A stretch of 57,490 nucleotides of DNA from Candidatus Saccharibacteria bacterium UBA3749. Lineage in GTDB: Bacteria > Patescibacteriota > Saccharimonadia > Saccharimonadales > Saccharimonadaceae. A model generated the notes under the pieces. The model saw only the letters and a program-made list of their open reading frames with translations. It was not told where the DNA came from and did no database searches. The DNA lies in assembly GCA_002371235.1 (NCBI GenBank), contig DFGN01000006.1:1-57490 (forward strand), in the 5' to 3' direction. The position numbers and the translations under genes were made by a program. Below are positions 35,602 through 43,635 of the stretch, piece by piece (the first letter of the stretch is position 1; every line of letters starts with the position of its first letter).

Positions 35602-36837
35602 GTGAAAAACGCAATAGCAAACTTTAGCGAAATAGCACCTTTAAAGAAAGTATTAATGCACCGACCAGGCGATGAGTTTCTAAATTTGACTCCGAATACT
35701 TTAGAAAGACTACTATTTGACGATATTCCTTATTTGAAGATTGCTCAGCAAGAGCACGATGCTTACGCGAATGCGATGAGGGCTGAGGGAATTGAAGTAG
35801 TGTATATTACTGATTTAGCGGCAGAAGCGATTGAGGCGGGTGGAAAAGCGGTACGTAATAAGTTCTTGGAGCAGTTTATTGCTGAGGCTGGAGTTACTTC
35901 GCCAAAGGTTGCAAGGCACTGTTTTGAGTATCTAAACTCGTTCAAAGATGCGCGCGACATGATAAAAAAATGCATTGCCGGGGTGGATATTTCGGAATTG
36001 AAGAAACTTGGTAAGATTTCTGGATTCTATGCAACACGTGATACCGGGCGTATGATCATTGATCCGATTCCAAACATCTTATTCCAGCGTGACCCGATGG
36101 CAACTATTGGCCATGGTGCTACCCTGCACAAAATGTGGTCGGTGACAAGGACAAGGGAATCGATTTTTGCTGAATATGTTTTCAGGTACCATCCGTTCTA
36201 TGATGATGTAAAGCTATACTATGACCGTACTGAGCCGTATTGCATTGAGGGCGGTGACATTCAAGTTCTTTCATCAGAAGTGGTAGCGATTGGTATTTCG
36301 CAACGTACTGAACCAGATGCGATTGCGAATTTTGCTAGGCGGCTATTTAAGGACAAAAATAATTCGTTTAAATATGTACTAGCGATTGATATTCCGGATG
36401 AACGCAGTTTTATGCATCTTGATACTGTCATGACACAGGTTGATGTAGACAAATTCGCAGTACAGGATGCAATTATGGACATTTCGACAATATACGAAAT
36501 AACTGCTGGACGTGGTGGTGAGATTGAAATCGTAGAGATTCATCAGAGTTTGACTAAAGTATTAGAGAAATATCTACATCTTAATAAAGTTGAACTGATT
36601 AAATGCGGCAATGGTCGCAGGATTGATGCAGAGCGTGAGCAATGGAGTGATGGCGTGAATCTGATGTGTATTCGTCCTGGTGTAGTGATGGCTTACGACC
36701 GAAACTTTGTGACAAACGAAACTTTGAGGAGGCATGGTGTAAAGGTGATTGAGATTCCTAGTTCAGAGTTATCGCGCGGACGCGGAGGTTCGCATTGTAT
36801 GGCGATGGCGCTCGTCAGAGAGGAGGCGAAGGAATAG
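35602..36837 (+). CDS. arcA: Arginine deiminase
   Basis: Hydrolyses arginine to citrulline and ammonia, the entry step of the pathway. 411 aa, full length. 'PLKKVLMHRPGDEFLNLTP' opens the fold. 'NILFQRDPMATIGHGA' is the substrate block (Thr of the common FTRDP is Gln here), and 'CIEGGDIQVLS' and 'HLDTVMTQVD' carry the catalytic acidic and His residues. The nucleophilic Cys is in 'GRGGSHCMAMALV' near residue 399. It starts at GTG behind AAGGAG (6-nt gap). Ammonia and ATP from this pathway could help both acid tolerance and energy supply in an epibiont. Confidence 0.95.
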   Translation: MKNAIANFSEIAPLKKVLMHRPGDEFLNLTPNTLERLLFDDIPYLKIAQQEHDAYANAMRAEGIEVVYITDLAAEAIEAGGKAVRNKFLEQFIAEAGVTSPKVARHCFEYLNSFKDARDMIKKCIAGVDISELKKLGKISGFYATRDTGRMIIDPIPNILFQRDPMATIGHGATLHKMWSVTRTRESIFAEYVFRYHPFYDDVKLYYDRTEPYCIEGGDIQVLSSEVVAIGISQRTEPDAIANFARRLFKDKNNSFKYVLAIDIPDERSFMHLDTVMTQVDVDKFAVQDAIMDISTIYEITAGRGGEIEIVEIHQSLTKVLEKYLHLNKVELIKCGNGRRIDAEREQWSDGVNLMCIRPGVVMAYDRNFVTNETLRRHGVKVIEIPSSELSRGRGGSHCMAMALVREEAKE

Positions 36838-36887
36838 ATTTATAAGTTGAGAGTAAATCTAGGGGGGATAAACCAAAAGGAGAAAAA

Positions 36888-37031
36888 ATGAAAATAAATA
36901 TCAAAACAAGAATGAATATTAATGTCAGTGAAGTAAAAACGATCGGTTTTAAGAATATTAAAACCATTAACTTCATGGAGATTAATAGAAGAAATATCGT
37001 GGGGGATAATATTAAAGTTAAAAGGATTTAA
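36888..37031 (+). CDS. 47-aa basic ORF between arcA and the carrier gene
   Basis: No family is recognised. The 47 residues are rich in Ile, Asn and Lys, with 'MKINIKTRMNINVSEVKTIG' at the start and 'NIKVKRI' at the end. There is no signal peptide or membrane helix. AAAGGAG lies 6 nt before its ATG, one of the better ribosome sites here. Its stop is 1 nt before the carrier's ATG, so ribosomes finishing it could restart on the carrier. It may be a translational coupling or leader peptide, or a true small protein. Codons show no arginine run that would suggest classical attenuation. Confidence 0.5.
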   Translation: MKINIKTRMNINVSEVKTIGFKNIKTINFMEINRRNIVGDNIKVKRI

Positions 37032-37032
37032 A

Positions 37033-38853
37033 ATGTTTAGGAAGAAAAATCGAAGTAAGAAACGAACGCGCGCGATGCTTTCGGCGTATTCGATTATTAT
37101 GATTTTGATTATTTTGCTTGGTATCATGTCGCATGTGCTGCCTAGAGCAAAATATGCAATGGCTCCACCTGAGGAAGAAGAGAGTGTCGAGGTTGGTCCG
37201 GGCGAGTGGGAAGGTGAAGTTCCGACTGCTGGTACAGAAGAAATGGTGCTACCCGCTGGTGAGTCTTTTGAACCTGCGGTGGGTGATGAGGTAACTGGCC
37301 AGAACTTATCAGAGAGTAGGATGCTGACTGACACCCCAGTTGCGGATGATGAAAAATCCAATCGTAGTTCAGAAGACGTGATGCTAATCTCTGGCTCGGA
37401 AGAAATCGTAACTGCTGATGGTGCTGTTTCGACTGAGGAAGAGGCGGTAATTACGCCAGCTCCTGAAGCTACTGAGACATTCGATACACTTGAAGCTTGT
37501 GAAGAGGTTTACGGTGAAGATGGTTGTGCCATCGTTGATGGTTCTGGTGTTGTCGGTGCGGAATTATATCAAGTATTAATGGCGCCAATTCTTGGCTTTG
37601 AAGATGCAATTGATGTATGTATTTTCGTGATGGTGCTCGGTGGGTTCTTAGCAGTAATGGCAAAGACCAAAGCGCTTGAAACTGGAATTAAGATTCTAGT
37701 CAAGAAGATGCATGGCAAAGAGTATCTACTGATACTACTACTAATGTTTATCTTTTCGGTTCTTGGTACGACCTATGGTTTCCTAGAGGAAAGTGTGGGC
37801 TTCTATGTACTAATTGCCGCAACGATGTTTGCAGCGGGCCTCGATCCGTTGGTCGGTGTTGCAACGATTTTGCTTGGTTCTGGTGCTGGTGTGCTGGGTT
37901 CAACCATCAACCCGTTTGCGACCGGTGTAGCGGTTTCAGCAATGAAAGATGCAGGAATTGAGTTCAATCAGGGGACGATTATCTTGATTGCAGTTGTGCT
38001 TTGGCTTACAACGCTTGCGATTGCTGCATTCTTTGTAGTGAAGTATGCCAAGAAGGTTCAACGAGACAAAGGATCAACCTTCTTGTCGCTAAGAGAGCAA
38101 GCGATTGCTGAGAAGAAGTATTCAAAGTTCTTGTCCGCTGAGGACGACAATTTAAAACTGACTGGAACGCAGATTGCTTCGTTGATAGTATTCGCACTTA
38201 CGTTCCTGGTAATGATAGTAGGTTTCATCCCTTGGGGTGATTTCGGAATTACGTTCTTCGATTCGTGGACGGGATGGCTTACTGGTGCTCCACTTGGTAG
38301 CTGGTGGTTCTTCGAGGCTGCGCTCTGGTTCTTAATTGCAGCGATTATTCTTTCGCTTATTAACAGGCAGGGCGAGCATGGGTTTATCGATACATTTATT
38401 GATGGTGCTGATGACATGATTGGTGTGGTTTTGGTCATTGCTGTAGCGCGTGGCGCTTCGGTATTAATGGCTGAAACATCCATGGATAATTTTATCATTA
38501 TAAATGCGGCGACTTGGCTCGAAACATTACCGGAAATGCTCTTTGTACCACTAAACTATGTGCTACATATAGTACTATCCATATTGGTACCATCATCATC
38601 TGGTCTTGCAACGTTGTCGACTCCGATTATTGCTCCAGTGGCAGCACAGCTTGGTTACAGTACCAATGTTGCCGCAATGACAATAGTGGCGGCGAACGGC
38701 CTGGTCAACTTAATTACGCCTACTTGCGGTGCAATTATGGCTGGTCTGGCGCTTGCTAAGGTGGATTATTCAACTTGGTTTAAGTGGGGTATCCGAGTGG
38801 TTGCATGTATTGCAGTAGCGAATATTGTTGTGCTATGTTTGTTCTCGTTATAG
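37033..38853 (+). CDS. YfcC/DcuC-family carrier, probable arginine/ornithine antiporter
   Basis: 606 aa, ~11-12 membrane helices. The core matches YfcC-type basic amino acid carriers: 'APILGFEDAIDVCIFVMVLG', 'FLEESVGFYVLIAATMFAAG', 'LLGSGAGVLGSTINPFATG' and 'TCGAIMAGLALAKVDY'. Between helix 1 (residues ~16-36) and the second helix is an unusual ~130-residue extracytoplasmic loop. It is very acidic (Glu/Asp/Thr/Val rich) and holds a pair of Cys ('EACEEVYGEDGCAIV'). Position right after arcB-arcA makes arginine/ornithine exchange the likely task, in place of an APC-type ArcD. It is translationally linked to the 47-aa ORF (1-nt gap), with its own AAAGGA site. Confidence 0.85.
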   Translation: MFRKKNRSKKRTRAMLSAYSIIMILIILLGIMSHVLPRAKYAMAPPEEEESVEVGPGEWEGEVPTAGTEEMVLPAGESFEPAVGDEVTGQNLSESRMLTDTPVADDEKSNRSSEDVMLISGSEEIVTADGAVSTEEEAVITPAPEATETFDTLEACEEVYGEDGCAIVDGSGVVGAELYQVLMAPILGFEDAIDVCIFVMVLGGFLAVMAKTKALETGIKILVKKMHGKEYLLILLLMFIFSVLGTTYGFLEESVGFYVLIAATMFAAGLDPLVGVATILLGSGAGVLGSTINPFATGVAVSAMKDAGIEFNQGTIILIAVVLWLTTLAIAAFFVVKYAKKVQRDKGSTFLSLREQAIAEKKYSKFLSAEDDNLKLTGTQIASLIVFALTFLVMIVGFIPWGDFGITFFDSWTGWLTGAPLGSWWFFEAALWFLIAAIILSLINRQGEHGFIDTFIDGADDMIGVVLVIAVARGASVLMAETSMDNFIIINAATWLETLPEMLFVPLNYVLHIVLSILVPSSSGLATLSTPIIAPVAAQLGYSTNVAAMTIVAANGLVNLITPTCGAIMAGLALAKVDYSTWFKWGIRVVACIAVANIVVLCLFSL

Positions 38854-38861
38854 GACTTTAG

Positions 38862-38980
38862 AACAATAAAAAACACTATTCGGGACACGCGTCGTTTTCC
38901 CCTGTCGCCACAGGGGAAAACGCGCTAATCCTCGCCTTGCCAGGCTCCGAAATGTCCCGAGATAGTGTTTTTTTATTGTT
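38862..38980. other. Large multi-stem element (three-way junction or terminator)
   Basis: The outer arms 38862-38887 and 38953-38980 are complementary over about 26 bp with two single-base bulges. Inside is a 16-bp stem with one bulge (38889-38905 with 38910-38925, loop CGCC) and a small GCCT/AGGC arm (near 38932-38943). The outer 3' arm ends in T7 and the 5' arm begins with A6, so it can terminate in both directions. It is much larger than a simple terminator. The gpmI -10 begins 8 nt after it. Confidence 0.65.
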
Positions 38981-38984
38981 CTTA

Positions 38985-38993
38985 TGGTATAAT
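38985..38993 (+). promoter_or_regulatory. gpmI extended -10, leaderless type
   Basis: TGG-TATAAT (-10 at 38988-38993) ends 6 nt before the ATG at 39000. The in-frame start at 38937 lies inside the structured element and was rejected. Confidence 0.65.
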
Positions 38994-38999
38994 GAGATT

Positions 39000-40646
39000 A
39001 TGGAAAAACTACAGTATGATGGGCCTGTGGTGCTCGCGATCTTGGACGGAGTGGGACTGGCTCCGGATGGACCAGGGAATGCGGTTTCTAAAGCAAGAAC
39101 TACATTTCTTGGCGAAGCGGTCAGAAAATATCAACATGTGGCCTTGAGCGCTTCGGGTGAAGCGGTAGGTTTGTTACCTGGTCAAATGGGCAATTCGGAA
39201 GTTGGTCATAATACAATGGGGGCAGGGAGAATCATTAAACAGGGCATCGCTCATATTGAGGATGCTTTCAGGACGGGTGAAGTGTTCGAATCTGAGGCTT
39301 GGAAAGGTGCAATCACGAGAATCGTAGGCGAGAAGAAGGTTGATGGTATTGACAATTCTAAAGATTTGTTATATAATAATAAAATAGAGCCTGCAACATT
39401 ACATTTTGCAGGAATTTTTTCAGATGGTGGAGTGCATAGCCATATATCTCATCTAGAACAAATGATAGCACAAGCTTACCATGAAGGGGTAAGGAGGATA
39501 CGAATTCATGCTATTTTTGATGGCAGGGACGTTCTGCCGCAGTCGGAGCCTAAGTATATCAAAAGGATTTCTGAATTTGTAAAGAAGTTCCCTGATGCGG
39601 ATATTAGAATTGCTTCTGGTGGTGGTAGAATGGTCTGCGTAGCTGATCGATACGAAAACGATTGGTCGGTTGTGGCACGTGGCTGGGATATGATGGTAAA
39701 TGCCAAGGCTGATTATTACTTTAAGTCGGCGGAAGAAGCTGTGAACATGCTTCGTCGAATTAATCCTGAGGTACAGGATCAGAATTTGCCACCATTTGTG
39801 ATTGTGAATGATAATGACCAACCAATAGGTAAGATAGAAAAGGGCGACGCGTTGATTTACTTTGATTTTCGGGCGGATCGCGCGATTGAAATTGCGATGG
39901 CGTTTACGTATTGGGATTTTCCGTATTTTAATCGTGGTAATTATACCCCGGATGATGTATATTTTGTGGGGATGACGGAATATAATTCGGATACTCATGT
40001 GCCGGAGCATCAGTTGGTGAAACCTGTAAGTATTAATGAAACATTAAGTGATTTTCTAGGAAGTCGTGGCATATCGCAGCTTGCGATTTCGGAGACGGTA
40101 AAGTATGGTCACGTAACATATTATTTTGACGGCAATAGTTATGAAAAGGCTCCAGGAGAGGAGTTTATTGAGATTGAATCATATGCTGAGCCATATGAAG
40201 ATCGGCCATGGATGAGGTCTGCTGATATTACTGATGAAGTAATTAAGAACCTGGGGAATTATAAGTTTATCAGGATTAATTATCCGGGTGGTGATATGGT
40301 GGGTCATACTGCGAATATGAGTGCCACTATCGCTGCTATGGAGGCAATAGACCTGAGCCTAAAGCGTTTATATGATAAAGTGCGAGAGCTTGGCGGAGTG
40401 CTAGTTGTGGTGTCCGATCATGGTAATGCAGAGGAATTGTTGGATTATGAAGATCATCCAAAGACATCACATACAACCAATCGGGTACCGTGCGTGATTT
40501 GTGATGATACTGAAAATCGTGAACGATATCAACTGAATAATTTGGATAATCCTGGCCTAGCAAACCTGGCATCGACAATCTCAATTCTTTGTGGATTAGA
40601 CGATTATCCAGAAAATTGGAGTAAGCCGTTAATAAAGGCTAAATAA
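39000..40646 (+). CDS. gpmI: 2,3-bisphosphoglycerate-independent phosphoglycerate mutase
   Basis: Interconverts 3- and 2-phosphoglycerate using two Mn2+ ions. 548 aa. The alkaline-phosphatase-fold metal site opens with 'LAILDGVGL', and the phosphorylated Ser is in 'GQMGNSEVGHNTMGAGRII' near residue 66. 'FSDGGVHSHISHLEQM' and 'IHAIFDGRDVLP' are the phosphotransfer-domain blocks. 'YFDFRADRA' carries the substrate Arg residues, and 'VVSDHGNAEELLD' and 'TSHTTNRVPCVI' complete the metal ligands. With pyk, pgk and pgi in the window it adds a fourth glycolytic enzyme, though none of them is adjacent to another. Confidence 0.95.
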   Translation: MEKLQYDGPVVLAILDGVGLAPDGPGNAVSKARTTFLGEAVRKYQHVALSASGEAVGLLPGQMGNSEVGHNTMGAGRIIKQGIAHIEDAFRTGEVFESEAWKGAITRIVGEKKVDGIDNSKDLLYNNKIEPATLHFAGIFSDGGVHSHISHLEQMIAQAYHEGVRRIRIHAIFDGRDVLPQSEPKYIKRISEFVKKFPDADIRIASGGGRMVCVADRYENDWSVVARGWDMMVNAKADYYFKSAEEAVNMLRRINPEVQDQNLPPFVIVNDNDQPIGKIEKGDALIYFDFRADRAIEIAMAFTYWDFPYFNRGNYTPDDVYFVGMTEYNSDTHVPEHQLVKPVSINETLSDFLGSRGISQLAISETVKYGHVTYYFDGNSYEKAPGEEFIEIESYAEPYEDRPWMRSADITDEVIKNLGNYKFIRINYPGGDMVGHTANMSATIAAMEAIDLSLKRLYDKVRELGGVLVVVSDHGNAEELLDYEDHPKTSHTTNRVPCVICDDTENRERYQLNNLDNPGLANLASTISILCGLDDYPENWSKPLIKAK

Positions 40647-40657
40647 AGCTAAATAAT

Positions 40658-40693
40658 AAAACGCACAAACGGATTCGTTGGTGCGTTTTTTTA
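40658..40693. terminator. Bidirectional terminator between gpmI and galU
   Basis: A 14-bp stem with one mismatch (40658-40671 / 40676-40689) has an A-tract on the left and T7 on the right, between converging genes. Confidence 0.8.
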
Positions 40694-40733
40694 ATTAATG
40701 AACAGTTCCGGCTACAGATTCTAATACTAAGGT

Positions 40734-41564
40734 CTATTGATTGCAGACTACATTATTAGCATGGAGCCAACCTTCGACGGAGCCACCGTCTAAGTATTCA
40801 CCGCCTGTCTTGGCGACATGCATAATGCCGCCGTTTTTGATAAAGTCGTCAATTGGGTCAGTAATCATATACTCTTGATCGAGAGGACCAAAATCGTGAT
40901 TATCAACATATTCGGTGATTTTGTTGAGCAATTCTGGAGAAAGAATGTATTTAGACACATTAATAAGGTTGGATGGAGCGGATTCTGGGGATGGTTTTTC
41001 TACGATACCAACTAGCTGGTCGTCCTTGGCAGACAGCACGCCATATTTGTCGACTTTGGATTTGTCGATTTCGACACCTAGGATAGCAGAGTCGTTAGTG
41101 CCATCTACAGATTTAATGAGAGCTTCCGCGGCCGATTCGCCGTCTGGGTTCCAAATAAAATCGTCACCCATAAATACAAGTACAGGTTCGTTTAGGTGAT
41201 ATTGTTTCATGACGAGAGCAATAGGGACAGCGGTGCCGTATTTGCCGGCTGGGTCTTGAACTGTGTAATGAATCGTAACATCGTCCGGTAGAGTCTTGGC
41301 GAGGGTAAGTCGGTCTTTTTTGCCGCGATCGATTAGGTATTGATTGAGGGCTAAATTGTCCTTATAGAACTCTTTGACCTGACAAGGCTCGACGTTGGAG
41401 ATAACCATATAGATGTCTTTGACTCCAGCTTTGATGAGGTCTTGGACGGAATAGTCAACCAGAGGGCGATTGCCAACTGGTAGCATGGATTTCTCGATTA
41501 TTTTGGTAATTGGTAGACGCCTGGTACCCCAACCGGCGACTGGAATAATAGCTTTCGTAATCAT
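40734..41564 (-). CDS. galU: UTP-glucose-1-phosphate uridylyltransferase
   Basis: Makes UDP-glucose from UTP and glucose-1-phosphate, the donor for glycosyltransferases such as the GT8 enzymes here. 276 aa, normal size. The nucleotidyl-transfer motif 'IPVAGWGTRRLPITKIIEKS' is at residue 6. 'KSMLPVGNRPLVDYSVQDLI' is the substrate block, with 'VQDPAGKYGTAVP' and 'VGIVEKP' following. Upstream on the minus strand TGT-TACAAT ends 9 nt before the ATG, so the leader is at most 1-3 nt. It lies downstream of the AMP-ligase gene on the same strand, 74 bp apart. Confidence 0.94.
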   Translation of the reverse strand: MITKAIIPVAGWGTRRLPITKIIEKSMLPVGNRPLVDYSVQDLIKAGVKDIYMVISNVEPCQVKEFYKDNLALNQYLIDRGKKDRLTLAKTLPDDVTIHYTVQDPAGKYGTAVPIALVMKQYHLNEPVLVFMGDDFIWNPDGESAAEALIKSVDGTNDSAILGVEIDKSKVDKYGVLSAKDDQLVGIVEKPSPESAPSNLINVSKYILSPELLNKITEYVDNHDFGPLDQEYMITDPIDDFIKNGGIMHVAKTGGEYLDGGSVEGWLHANNVVCNQ

Positions 41565-41638
41565 AATAAGAAAATTGTAACATAGAATAGTACAATTGTG
41601 ATGGCAAAAATGTAATGTATAGGCCGTTCTTGGGCTTA

Positions 41639-43348
41639 TTACATTTTGCTAGCCATTTTTTCGAGCTTCCGGAAGTCGACTTTACCGGCGCGGGTGGATG
41701 GAAATTCATCTAGGAAAATAATCCTGGTTGGAACCTCGTATGATTTGAGGGTAATGCGGCGGCGACCGAGATTAAAAGGTTCTCTCGCGGTGGCTTTGAT
41801 TTGTTTACGAACTTCTCTAGTGTGTGGTATGCCTGGTTTAGTGATAATAAAAGCATAAGGAGCTAGTTTTAGCCGATTGTTTGGTCCTTTGACTACGAAG
41901 CATTTATCTACTAATTCGGATTTACTAATAGCGGTACGGACTACTTCAAAATAAACTTTAGCGGGAAGGTTGTTAATAAAAAATCTGGCCCGTCCGACGA
42001 GGTTGACGTAGCCAGTTGGTGTGACGTAGGCGAGATCGCCAGTCTTAACGAATTTTTTCTTGTGAACTTTGATGATCTTCTCTTCGTCGAGCTCGGGGCG
42101 ATTGTAATATCGGCTGAGAATATGCTTGCCCGTAACATAGATAACGCCGGTTTTGCCAAAATTGAGTTCTTCGCCGGTCTCAGAATCGAGGATCATGACA
42201 TGGACGCCGGCTGGAATGACGCCTACAGAGCGGGGATTATAAGATGAGTTGCCGACTGCGGTTGAAATAAGGCCGAGAGCTTCGCCAACGCCATAACCAT
42301 TGCTGATTTTGACGTCTTTTAGTCCACGAGACTTGAAGAATTTGAGTGCTTCGGTGGAGGCGGACTTTTCAAGGCGTTCACCGCCGGATGCGAAGAGCCG
42401 TAGGTTGCTGATGTCAGTAGTTTCTTTAAGAGTTGACATAGCTTTTAGTAGAGACGGGATACCAAAAATGGTATTTGGGTTTTTGCCAATATAGTAGTCG
42501 AGATTGTCGTCAGTGATATCAGGAGTTAAGATAACCTCGCCACCACCACAAATTGGCGCGAGAGTGGAGACGACGAAACCGTAAGGACAGTCGAATCTGA
42601 CGTAGTCAAGCCAAGTATGGAGTCGCTTATCCCACATTTTGACATTACTAGCAACTTTGGAATAAATAGCGGAGGCAATGATGTTTTCGTTAGTAAATAC
42701 CATTGGTTTTGGACCGGAAGTTGAACCTGACGTGAAAGAAATTAAGGCCTCGTTATGGGCCTTAAAAGTGTTGTGAGGGACGTGACCGCGGAATTTCTGA
42801 GCGAGTGCGGTGGCGTTGATCTTGGTGCGATGGAGCCAAAAGCCGTCCAGTGCGTGATATTCTTTGTCTTCAGTTTGTTCTTCATCTGGACCGGCTTCGT
42901 CGACAGTGCGACCGTCGAGATTAATGACATGCTTCAAGGTCTTGACATCATGTTTCAAGTCGCGGATGCGGCGATCGCTATATTTGTATGTAATGAGTAG
43001 TTTAGATTTGAATTCTTCTAGATAGAAGATAAGGGTGTCGCGAGCTGTTTTTTCATCGAGAAAAGAAACGACAGCACCGATACGATTGGCAGCAAGAAAG
43101 ATTAACACGCTTTCATACATCGGTCGTCCTGTAGCGACAGTTATGATGTCTTTAGGTTTGATATCGAGAGATAGAAATACTTTAGCTAAATCTTTAGCAT
43201 CTCTCTTCAGCTCGCGACGGGTAAAATCAATTTCTTTTTGATTGATAACAACATCGTCCCAGTGCCGAAAGCTGGATAAATTGAATAATGTCGATATGTT
43301 GATCGGAGGGATGAATGGATCCCTTTTTTGCCCTTTGATTTTTAACAT
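41639..43348 (-). CDS. AMP-forming acyl-CoA synthetase-like ligase
   Basis: 569 aa, ANL superfamily (acyl/aryl-CoA synthetase, NRPS adenylation). The ATP-binding P-loop is 'SFTSGSTSGPKPMVFTNENI'. Later motifs are 'NGYGVGEALGLIS' (A5-like), 'VKTGDLAYVTPTGYVNLVGR' (A7-A8, with TGDL and the hinge) and 'STRAGKVDFRKLE' (C-terminal catalytic Lys region). The most likely role is activation of a fatty acid or other carboxylate for envelope lipids; the substrate is unknown. An ATG at 43354 also exists, but GGAG directly abuts it and is 6 nt from the ATG at 43348, so 43348 is preferred. Confidence 0.87.
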   Translation of the reverse strand: MLKIKGQKRDPFIPPINISTLFNLSSFRHWDDVVINQKEIDFTRRELKRDAKDLAKVFLSLDIKPKDIITVATGRPMYESVLIFLAANRIGAVVSFLDEKTARDTLIFYLEEFKSKLLITYKYSDRRIRDLKHDVKTLKHVINLDGRTVDEAGPDEEQTEDKEYHALDGFWLHRTKINATALAQKFRGHVPHNTFKAHNEALISFTSGSTSGPKPMVFTNENIIASAIYSKVASNVKMWDKRLHTWLDYVRFDCPYGFVVSTLAPICGGGEVILTPDITDDNLDYYIGKNPNTIFGIPSLLKAMSTLKETTDISNLRLFASGGERLEKSASTEALKFFKSRGLKDVKISNGYGVGEALGLISTAVGNSSYNPRSVGVIPAGVHVMILDSETGEELNFGKTGVIYVTGKHILSRYYNRPELDEEKIIKVHKKKFVKTGDLAYVTPTGYVNLVGRARFFINNLPAKVYFEVVRTAISKSELVDKCFVVKGPNNRLKLAPYAFIITKPGIPHTREVRKQIKATAREPFNLGRRRITLKSYEVPTRIIFLDEFPSTRAGKVDFRKLEKMASKM

Positions 43349-43588
43349 ATTCATCTCCGTTTAAAAATTGACAGTTGTATGAAATGCGTTAAAAGTTGGC
43401 CCTTAAAAAAGCCCACTTTAGACGTTAATCTCTTAAAATGCTACCCCACTTAAATAAAGTATATCATATTTTGCTATGGTTGTAAACCATAAGTGATATG
43501 CGGGATATTTATTATGGTTTTATTAGTATAAGAGTTAATTATGCTAACATAGGTTAATAGTGTTTTTACAGAGATGGATAAAAGATTG

Positions 43589-43615
43589 TTAGCACTCTTG
43601 ACTCATGAGTGCTAA
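43589..43615. promoter_or_regulatory. CIRCE operator (HrcA-binding site)
   Basis: TTAGCACTC, nine bases, GAGTGCTAA: a perfect match to the CIRCE consensus. It covers the -35 of the clpC promoter, placing clpC-clpP under HrcA-type heat-shock repression. hrcA itself is not in this window. Confidence 0.95.
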
Positions 43616-43626
43616 TTTGTTACAAT
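43598..43626 (+). promoter_or_regulatory. clpC promoter
   Basis: TTGACT (43598-43603) lies in the CIRCE spacer, 17 bp before TACAAT (43621-43626), which has a TGT extension. The -10 ends 9 nt before the ATG at 43636. GGAG at 43627-43630 lies between, partly where transcription would start. Confidence 0.8.
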
Positions 43627-43635
43627 GGAGATATT

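Noticed and set aside
36888..37031. Arginine attenuator leader peptide
   Set aside because: The four Arg codons are not clustered, except one pair, and no terminator hairpin follows. It is listed only as a possible small protein or coupling ORF.
38937..38999. Upstream in-frame start for gpmI
   Set aside because: It falls inside the multi-stem element and the -10 region, and the family N-terminus matches 39000.
39453..40010. 185-aa open frame on the minus strand inside gpmI
   Set aside because: It is a shadow of a well-conserved gene, has low-complexity His/Ile/Arg content and no initiation signals.
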